In this document: positions 58,481 through 64,000 of the stretch, piece by piece
How positions within the stretch are numbered: position 1 is the stretch's first letter
Layout of the letters: each line of letters opens with the position of its first letter
Source: Streptomyces sp. R41
Lineage (GTDB): Bacteria > Actinomycetota > Actinomycetes > Streptomycetales > Streptomycetaceae
Assembly: GCF_041053055.1 (NCBI RefSeq)
Contig: NZ_CP163443.1
Span: forward strand, 7,175,001 to 7,239,000
DNA length: 64,000 nt
Direction: 5' to 3'
Translations under genes and position numbers: made by a program
Notes under the pieces: generated by a model
Seen by the model: the letters and a program-made list of their open reading frames with translations, nothing else
What the model was told of the DNA's origin: nothing
Databases searched by the model: none

Positions 58481-59857
58481 ATGCCCATGTCGAACACCTA
58501 CCGCCACCGCTGGCCGGCCCTGGCCGTCCTCCTCGTCGCCGAGGCGATGAATCTGCTCGATGCCACGATCATGACCGTGGCCGCCCCGGCCATCCACGCC
58601 GACCTGGGCGGCCCGGTCTCGGACATTCAGTGGTACGGCGCCGCGTACACGTTGCCGTTCGCGGTGCTGCTCATCGCGGGCGGACGCCTCGGTGACATCG
58701 CCGGGCGCAGGCGGGTCTTCGGGATCGGCGTCGCGGGGTTCGTCCTCGCCTCGCTGGCCTGCGCCTTCGCACTGTCGGCCGGGCTGTTGATCGGCGCGCG
58801 GGCCGTGCAGGGGGCCGCCGCGGCGCTCGTCATCCCGCAGACGATCGGACTGATCCGCGTGATGTTCGACGGGGACGAACTGGCCCGGGCCATGGGCAGC
58901 ATCGGCCCGGTCATGGGCCTCGCGGCCGTCTGCGGACCGGTGGCCGGCGGGGTGCTGACCCATGCCGCCTCGTGGCGCGCGGTGTTCTTCGTCAACGTGC
59001 CGCTGGGGCTCGGGGTGCTCATCGCGGCACCGCTGCTCAGGGAGGACCGTTCGGCGCGCCGCCCGCGCCTCGACCTCGTCGGCACGGTGCTGGTGAGCGG
59101 GGCGGTCGGATCGATCACGTACCCCTTGATCCAGGGTGCCGACTTCCGCTCGTACGCCGCTGCTTGGGGACTGGGCCTCGCACTCTTCGCGACCTTCGCC
59201 GTGCACCAGCGCCACCGCACCCGCCGCGAGCTCAGCCCCCTCGTCGAACCGAGCCTCTTCGGCAACCGCGGCTTCTCCGCCGCCCTGCTCTGCTCGGTGC
59301 TCTTCTTCGCCGTGGTCAGTGGACTGATGCTGGTGGTCGTGGTGCAGCTCCAGCTGGGTCCGCACATCGGGGTCTTGGCCGCCGGCCTGACTCTGCTGCC
59401 CTGGTCCTGCGCGATGGGGATCTCCTCGTGGACGGCGGGCCGCCGCCTGGTCCCGCGGCACGGGTCCCGTGTGATGTACGCGGGCCTCGCCGCGCTGCTC
59501 ACCGGTGTCCTCGGTGCCGTCGCGGCGTACACCACCGCGCCGGACACCGGTTATGCGTGGCCGCTGCTCGCCGCGCTCGCCGTGTGCGGTGCCGGCCAGG
59601 GCCTGTTCGCGGTGCCGTTCTTCACGACGGCTCTCCACCGGGTCCGTCCGCACGAGACCGGTTCGGCGGCCGGGCTGCTCAACGCGGTGCAACAGCTCGG
59701 CTCCACGCTGGGCGTCGCGCTGCTCGGCAGCGTGTTCTTCCGGGGCGGGGCCGAGGAGGCGTTCTGGGTGGCGGCCGGGCTGCTGGTCGCCACGGGCGCG
59801 GCGACGGTCTTCATGACGCCGAAGCGGGCGGCCACTTACCTTTCGGTGAGTAGCTGA
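58481..59857 (+). CDS. DHA2-family MFS transporter
   Basis: This 458-residue exporter-type protein has 14 helices. It contains WPALAVLLVAEAMNLLDATIMTVAAPAIHADLGG and DIQWYGAAYTLPFAVLLIAGGRLGDIAGRRRVFGIG (motif A). Motif C is GPVAGGVLTHAASWRAVFFVNVPLG. It is more compact than the exporter at 52830. GAAGGAG precedes the ATG; a second ATG lies two codons later. The upstream divergent gene is a double Lrp/AsnC regulator. Confidence 0.93.
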   Translation: MPMSNTYRHRWPALAVLLVAEAMNLLDATIMTVAAPAIHADLGGPVSDIQWYGAAYTLPFAVLLIAGGRLGDIAGRRRVFGIGVAGFVLASLACAFALSAGLLIGARAVQGAAAALVIPQTIGLIRVMFDGDELARAMGSIGPVMGLAAVCGPVAGGVLTHAASWRAVFFVNVPLGLGVLIAAPLLREDRSARRPRLDLVGTVLVSGAVGSITYPLIQGADFRSYAAAWGLGLALFATFAVHQRHRTRRELSPLVEPSLFGNRGFSAALLCSVLFFAVVSGLMLVVVVQLQLGPHIGVLAAGLTLLPWSCAMGISSWTAGRRLVPRHGSRVMYAGLAALLTGVLGAVAAYTTAPDTGYAWPLLAALAVCGAGQGLFAVPFFTTALHRVRPHETGSAAGLLNAVQQLGSTLGVALLGSVFFRGGAEEAFWVAAGLLVATGAATVFMTPKRAATYLSVSS

Positions 59858-59899
59858 CCAAATAGTCGGTACTTGTGGGAAGTTGTCCCCTTCGGAACC

Positions 59900-60790
59900 A
59901 TGACCAACATGACAAATGACCTTGAAACCAATCCGGTTGCCGTCCTCGGTCTCGGCGCGATGGGGCAGGCACTAGCCGCCGCTTTCCTCCGCGCGGGCCA
60001 CCCCACGACCGTCTGGAACCGCTCGCCCGGCAAGGACGGCAACCTGCTCGCACAGGGCGCCGTCCGGGCCACGAGTGCCGCGGAGGCCGTTCGCGCGGCC
60101 GATCTGGTGGTCGTCTGCGTGGTCGACTACGGCGCGGCCCAGGCCGTCCTCGATGCCACCGCCGACGACCTGCCCGGCCGGGTCCTGGTGAACCTCACCT
60201 CCGACACCCCCGAGCGGTCCCGCACCACCGCCGCCTGGGCCAACGAGCGCGGCATCGACTACCTCGACGGCTCGATCATGGTGCCGATCCCGGTCGTCGG
60301 ACAGCCGGAGGCGCTGATCTTCTACAGCGGTCCGCGGGCGGCGTACGAGAAGTACGAGGGCACGCTCAAGTCGCTGGGTGGCCGCCCCGCATACCTCGGT
60401 GAGGACCAAGGACTCGCCGCAGTCCACGACTTGGCGCTGCTCGACTTCTTCTACTCCAGCATGGCCGGACTCGTGCACGCCTTCGCGCTGGCCGAGGCGG
60501 ACGGGGTTCAGGCGGCCTCGCTCGCCCCCTACCTGGACACGATCGCCGCCATCCTTCCGGCCATCGCGGCCGGTACCGCCCAGGACATCGACGCGGGCAG
60601 CTATCCGGGCACCGCCGCGAACCTCGGCATGATGGCCGCGGGAGCGGGCCATGTGCTGGAGGCCGCCGAGCACCGCGGGCTCGACGTGAGCACCCTGCGC
60701 TCGGTGAAGGAGATCGCCGACCGGGCCATCGCCCGGGGTCACGCGGCCGACAGCTGGTCGAGCACGATCGAGGTCGTGCGAGCGGGGTGA
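59900..60790 (+). CDS. NAD(P)-dependent imine-reductase-like oxidoreductase
   Basis: This 296-residue protein of the 6-phosphogluconate-dehydrogenase/hydroxyisobutyrate-dehydrogenase superfamily has Rossmann motif VLGLGAMGQALAAAFLRAGH (residues 15-34) and NRSPGK (40-45), which favours NADPH. The C-terminal helical domain contains VHDLALLDFFYSSMAGLVHAFAL, with candidate catalytic Asp177 or Asp182 as in imine reductases. The family IRED is preferred over 3-hydroxyisobutyrate dehydrogenase because the catalytic lysine motif GAGNAAK is missing. ATG 59900 is used; ATG 59909 is possible. The substrate is unknown. Confidence 0.85.
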   Translation: MTNMTNDLETNPVAVLGLGAMGQALAAAFLRAGHPTTVWNRSPGKDGNLLAQGAVRATSAAEAVRAADLVVVCVVDYGAAQAVLDATADDLPGRVLVNLTSDTPERSRTTAAWANERGIDYLDGSIMVPIPVVGQPEALIFYSGPRAAYEKYEGTLKSLGGRPAYLGEDQGLAAVHDLALLDFFYSSMAGLVHAFALAEADGVQAASLAPYLDTIAAILPAIAAGTAQDIDAGSYPGTAANLGMMAAGAGHVLEAAEHRGLDVSTLRSVKEIADRAIARGHAADSWSSTIEVVRAG

Positions 60791-60809
60791 CCGGTGACCG
60801 GTGACCGTT

Positions 60810-60854
60810 GAGGAAAGACCGTTGAGGAAAGACCGGCGAGGAAAGACCGGCGAG
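60810..60854. repeat. 14-base tandem repeat after the imine-reductase-like gene
   Basis: GAGGAAAGACCGTT (60810-60823), GAGGAAAGACCGGC (60824-60837) and GAGGAAAGACCGGC (60838-60851) follow in tandem with a partial fourth. Just before them TGACCGG is repeated three times starting at the stop codon (60788 on). Confidence 0.85.
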
Positions 60855-60990
60855 CGTCGACGGGTCATCGGCCTCATGGAAACGCACACTTGGTGACACT
60901 CGCCCCAAATGCTTTGACCAGCCATCGCGTTCGGGCCCACGCTGGGAGATCTCGGATTCTGAGAGTGGGCCGGACGGCGCGGAGGCGGGC

Positions 60991-62481
60991 ATGGACGAGA
61001 CCGAGATCATCAGTAGTTCGGAGCACAAGGCCCGGCGCGCCGCGGAGGGGGAGAGTTCGCCGCTGTCGCTGGAACAGGTCGGCGAGCTGTTCAACCAGTT
61101 CCTCGACGCGGTCGCGCGGCCAAAACCCCAGGTCGCGGACGGCCGCAATCTCGCCGAGCGGATGCGCGCGCATCTGGGCACGGCACCCGGGGACCAGCCG
61201 GTGGTCAAAGCCGCGTACGCCCCCTACGACCTGCCCAATGTGCATCTGGCGGTGGAGCGCTGGTTCGCGGCCGAGGGGCGTTCGTACGAGCTGATCGGCA
61301 TGCGGGGGTCCTCGCACCACGGGGATCTGACACTGGGCGAGATCCTCGAATCCGCCGACCGTTACAACCGGTTCGTGATCGGCGCGGTCGACTACGCGCA
61401 TCTGCCGATCTCGCCCGACGAGGAACTCGCCTGTGTCTCCTTCGGGTTCTACCTCGGCCGGGAGGGCGACGAGCGGTTCGCGGTGCTGCTGCGCGGGCCG
61501 GCGGACGAGTACGGACGCAACAAGGTCGAGATCGAAGTCCTCGCCCAGGGAAAGGAGTTCGCGGACCGGCTGCTCGCCGAGATCGACGCGCTGGTCCGCG
61601 AACACAACATCTTCCGCGGACAGGTCCTCTCCTTCGAGGGCTCCGACTTCGGCCACGGCCTGGGCCCGTTCCGCTTCCACCGGCGTCCGGGGCTCACTCG
61701 CGAGGAGATCGTGCTGCCGGAAGGACTCTTGGACCGGGTGGAGCGGCAGGTGGTCGGGGTGGCGCGCCGCCGCGAGCGCCTCCGCGCCGCCGGTCAGCAC
61801 CTGCGCCGCGGCCTCCTCCTCTACGGCCCGCCCGGCACCGGCAAGACCCATACGATCCGCTACCTCCTTTCCCACCTCCCGGAGTTCACGGTCGTCGTCC
61901 TGGCCGGCACGAGCATCGACGCCATCGGCCCCGCCTGCGCACTGGCGCGCATGCTGCAGCCCGCGCTCGTCGTCCTGGAGGACTGCGACCTGATCGCCGA
62001 GGCCCGCGACTACGGCGGCGGCGAACAGCCCCTGCTCTTCCAGGTGCTGAACGAGATGGACGGCCTCGGCGACGACGCCGACGTCGCCTTCCTGCTCACC
62101 ACCAACCGCGCGGATCTGCTGGAACCCGCCCTCGTCCAGCGCCCCGGCCGCGTCGACCTCGCCGTCGAGATCCCCGTCCCCGACGCCGAGGGCCGTGCCC
62201 GCCTCCTGACCCTGTACGGCTCCTCCCTCGACCTCGGCAAGGACCTCACCGACGAGATCGTCACCCGCACAGAGGGCACGACGGCATCGTTCACCAAGGA
62301 GCTCGTACGACGAGCCGTACTGATCGCGGCCGAGCGGGAGGCGGAGCGGACGGAGCCGGAGGACCTGCGGGCGGCGGTGGACGAACTCCTGTCCGACCGG
62401 GACCGTTTGACGCGTCGGCTGCTGGGGGTGCGCGATCCCGACCAGGACGACGAGTTCATGCTGACGCGCGATGACGACTGA
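60991..62481 (+). CDS. AAA-family ATPase
   Basis: This 496-residue protein has an N-terminal domain of about 240 residues without known motifs. It is followed by a single AAA module with Walker A GPPGTGKT (279-286), Walker B LVVLEDCD, sensor 1 LLTTNRADLLEPAL and arginine finger region QRPGRVD. The C-terminal small helical domain ends in an acidic tail. The architecture resembles BCS1/CbbX-like or proteasome-type remodellers with a substrate-binding N-domain. The partner is unknown. GGAGGCGGG lies before the ATG. The N-domain fold could not be recognised. Confidence 0.92.
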   Translation: MDETEIISSSEHKARRAAEGESSPLSLEQVGELFNQFLDAVARPKPQVADGRNLAERMRAHLGTAPGDQPVVKAAYAPYDLPNVHLAVERWFAAEGRSYELIGMRGSSHHGDLTLGEILESADRYNRFVIGAVDYAHLPISPDEELACVSFGFYLGREGDERFAVLLRGPADEYGRNKVEIEVLAQGKEFADRLLAEIDALVREHNIFRGQVLSFEGSDFGHGLGPFRFHRRPGLTREEIVLPEGLLDRVERQVVGVARRRERLRAAGQHLRRGLLLYGPPGTGKTHTIRYLLSHLPEFTVVVLAGTSIDAIGPACALARMLQPALVVLEDCDLIAEARDYGGGEQPLLFQVLNEMDGLGDDADVAFLLTTNRADLLEPALVQRPGRVDLAVEIPVPDAEGRARLLTLYGSSLDLGKDLTDEIVTRTEGTTASFTKELVRRAVLIAAEREAERTEPEDLRAAVDELLSDRDRLTRRLLGVRDPDQDDEFMLTRDDD

Positions 62482-62490
62482 GCCTGCCGC

Positions 62491-63381
62491 TCAGCGGCCC
62501 GCCGCCGCGTCCAGCCGCGTCAGCTCCTCCGCGTCCAGCACCAGGTCCGCCGCCCCCGCCGAGTCCCGGATCGTCTCCGGGCGGCTGGCGCCCGGGATCG
62601 GGATCACGTTGGGGGAGATAGCCAACAGCCAGGCCAGACAGATCTGCTGGGGGCTCACGCCGCGCTCGCGGGCCACCGCGTGGAAGGCGCCGAAGGCGTC
62701 GTCGGACGCCACCGTCGAGGGGCCGTCCAGGGAGCTGCGCGAGATGCCGCCGAGGGGGCTCCATGGGAGGAAGGCGAGGCCGAGTTCGGCGCAGAGGCGT
62801 AGCTCCGGCTCGCTGTGCCGTCCCGCGGGGGAGTACTGGTTCTGGACCGAGACGAGGCGGTCGCCGAGGATCGCGTGGGCCCGGCGGATCTGGTCGGTGG
62901 TCGTGTTGGAGATGCCGGCCAGGCGGATCTTGCCCTCGTCGAGGAGTTCGCGCAGGGCGCCGAGCGAGTCCTCGAAGGGGACGGTGGGGTCGGGCTTGTG
63001 GAGTTGATAGAGGCCGATCGCCTCGACGCCGAGCCGCTTCAGGGACGCCTCCGCGGCCGACTTCAGGTGCCGTGGGGACCCCGTCACCGTCCAGCTGCCG
63101 TCGCCAGGTCTGCCGCGGCCGCCCTTCGTGGTCACCAGCACCTCGCTGGTGTCGCTGCCGTACGTCGCCAGGGCGCGGGCCAGGAGCCGTTCGTTGTGGC
63201 CGGGCTCGGCGCCGGGCAGGTGGTACGAGTCCGCCGTGTCGAGGAGGGTCACGCCCGCGTCGAGGGCGGCGTGCACCGTGGCCAGGGCCCGCGCCTCGTC
63301 CGGGCGGCCCTCGATGGACAGGGGCATCGCGCCGAGGCCGATCGCGCCGACGCGGAGATCTCCAAGAGGTCTGGTTCGCAT
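62491..63381 (-). CDS. Aldo/keto reductase
   Basis: This 296-residue NADPH-dependent oxidoreductase has the catalytic tetrad Asp48, Tyr53 (LLDTADSYH), Lys86 (VTTKGG) and His128 (YQLHKPD). The C-terminal cofactor site shows PIPGASRPETIRDSAGA. ATG 63381 gives MRTRPLGDLRVGAIGLGAMPL. It starts one base past the stop of the epimerase gene, so the two form an operon. The physiological substrate is unknown. Confidence 0.94.
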   Translation of the reverse strand: MRTRPLGDLRVGAIGLGAMPLSIEGRPDEARALATVHAALDAGVTLLDTADSYHLPGAEPGHNERLLARALATYGSDTSEVLVTTKGGRGRPGDGSWTVTGSPRHLKSAAEASLKRLGVEAIGLYQLHKPDPTVPFEDSLGALRELLDEGKIRLAGISNTTTDQIRRAHAILGDRLVSVQNQYSPAGRHSEPELRLCAELGLAFLPWSPLGGISRSSLDGPSTVASDDAFGAFHAVARERGVSPQQICLAWLLAISPNVIPIPGASRPETIRDSAGAADLVLDAEELTRLDAAAGR

Positions 63382-63382
63382 G

Positions 63383-64000
63383 TCAGTCGTCCTTTCCGAG
63401 CGTCTCGGCGACCGCGCGCGGCAGCCAGTCCCTCGACTCACCGAAGGTGAAACCGAGCCGCGTGGCCCGGGAGTTGTCCATCCCGTACGAGCGGGCGAAC
63501 GAGAACGGCGAGACCTCCCCGACCTCGACGCTCCGGAAGACCGTCCTGCCCTCCGGGATGTGCACGGCCACCGCCTCGCACAACTCCTCGGTGCTGAGCA
63601 CCCCGTGGGAGGCGGCGTTCACCGGCCCGGTGAAATCCTCGCCCGCCGCCCAGGCGAGGAAGTCCGCGACCTCCTCGACATGGATGTACGTCGCCGGGTG
63701 GTTCACGGCGGGCACGGCGATCGGTTCGCCCGTGCGGATACGGTCGGTGTAGTGGTCGAGGCGGCCGGTGAAGTCGTCGTTCCCGCCCAGGACATGGGCG
63801 ACGCGGACCGCCACGTACGGGAACGCGGGCTCGGCCCCTCGGGTGCCGGCGAAGACCGCCTCGGCCTGCCGCTTGCCCTCGCCGTAGTGCGAGTCGAGGA
63901 ACTCCGGGTCGTCCCAGGGGAGTTCGAGATCGAAGGCGACGGTACGAGGGTCCACGGCGTCCTCGCGTACGAGGGCCGCCGAGTCCTCGTACTCGTACAC
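63383..64000 (-). CDS. NAD-dependent epimerase/dehydratase (5' truncated at the window edge)
   Basis: About 205 C-terminal residues of an extended SDR are visible. YGEGKRQAE holds the YxxxK catalytic pair, VRVAHVLGGNDDFTGRLDHY is the usual substrate-loop region, and VNHPATYIHVEEVADFLAWAA is the conserved C-terminal signature. The Rossmann GxxGxxG lies beyond the window; the GTG at 64000 is probably internal. It is coupled to the aldo/keto reductase gene by a one-base gap. The substrate is unknown, perhaps a nucleotide sugar. Confidence 0.9.
   Translation of the reverse strand: MYEYEDSAALVREDAVDPRTVAFDLELPWDDPEFLDSHYGEGKRQAEAVFAGTRGAEPAFPYVAVRVAHVLGGNDDFTGRLDHYTDRIRTGEPIAVPAVNHPATYIHVEEVADFLAWAAGEDFTGPVNAASHGVLSTEELCEAVAVHIPEGRTVFRSVEVGEVSPFSFARSYGMDNSRATRLGFTFGESRDWLPRAVAETLGKDD

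Noticed and set aside
1..64000. tRNA or rRNA genes
   Set aside because: I looked for cloverleaf arms and GTTCGA-type T loops in the gaps and found none that fold convincingly. This was by eye only.

Overview
The window is high-GC actinobacterial DNA and almost certainly a Streptomyces chromosome. Third codon positions are nearly all G or C, GTG starts are common, and the genes include nucS, the hyphal-tip coiled-coil pair scy/filP, a mycothiol-dependent-enzyme homologue and several Streptomyces-specific DUF families. From memory, the gene order of the first two thirds matches the core region of S. coelicolor around SCO5387-SCO5426 (nucS, an SCO5389-family protein, two ABC pairs, filP, scy, mce, thiolase, meaB, a MarR regulator, icmA, pyk, ackA, pta, pfkA). 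No search was run to confirm this. I saw no rRNA, tRNA, CRISPR array, insertion sequence or prophage.

Layout. 0-5.4 kb: the 3' end of a STAND-type ATPase with a membrane anchor and a Ser/Pro/Thr tail, nucS, a small conserved protein, a luciferase-like flavin oxidoreductase and a small zinc-ribbon-like protein. 5.4-11.8 kb: two paralogous ABC ATPase/permease pairs. Between them lie an uncharacterised protein and a two-TM protein resembling a Kir potassium channel but lacking the GYG filter. 12-17 kb: filP and scy, the cytoskeletal proteins of polar growth. 17.1-20 kb: methylmalonyl-CoA epimerase, acetyl-CoA acetyltransferase and the MeaB chaperone. 20-28.4 kb: an MFS protein and MarR regulator, a three-gene AIM24 operon, two DUF3817 membrane proteins, a thiamine-binding protein, a self-regulated SRPBCC/DUF4166/TetR operon and a second MarR. 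28.5-32.2 kb: isobutyryl-CoA mutase large subunit (icmA), a TetR and a thioredoxin-TPR protein. 32.2-35.4 kb: a structured leader followed by a DUF6230/DUF6114/secreted-protein cassette. 35.5-41.6 kb: pyk, ackA-pta and pfkA.

From 41.7 kb the content looks accessory: an XRE regulator, a sugar ABC transporter, a frameshifted membrane-protein gene, an SDR remnant, a CitA/CitB-like two-component system beside dctA, two drug-type MFS exporters with their regulators, a DUF2127 protein, a mycothiol-dependent isomerase-like protein, an imine-reductase-like oxidoreductase, an AAA ATPase, an aldo/keto reductase and a truncated NAD-dependent epimerase at the right edge.

How the genes fit together. Pyk, AckA-Pta and PfkA cover lower glycolysis and acetate overflow. 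Epimerase, MeaB, thiolase and IcmA belong to B12-dependent acyl-CoA rearrangement that supplies propionyl-, methylmalonyl- and butyryl-CoA units, also used as polyketide precursors. Scy and FilP organise the growing hyphal tip. Several regulator/target pairs have visible palindromic operators. The main oddities are the Kir-like protein without a canonical filter, a sensor kinase with a 22-residue tandem-repeat tail, tandem duplications that straddle stop codons at several convergent gene ends, and a dispersed composite palindromic repeat.
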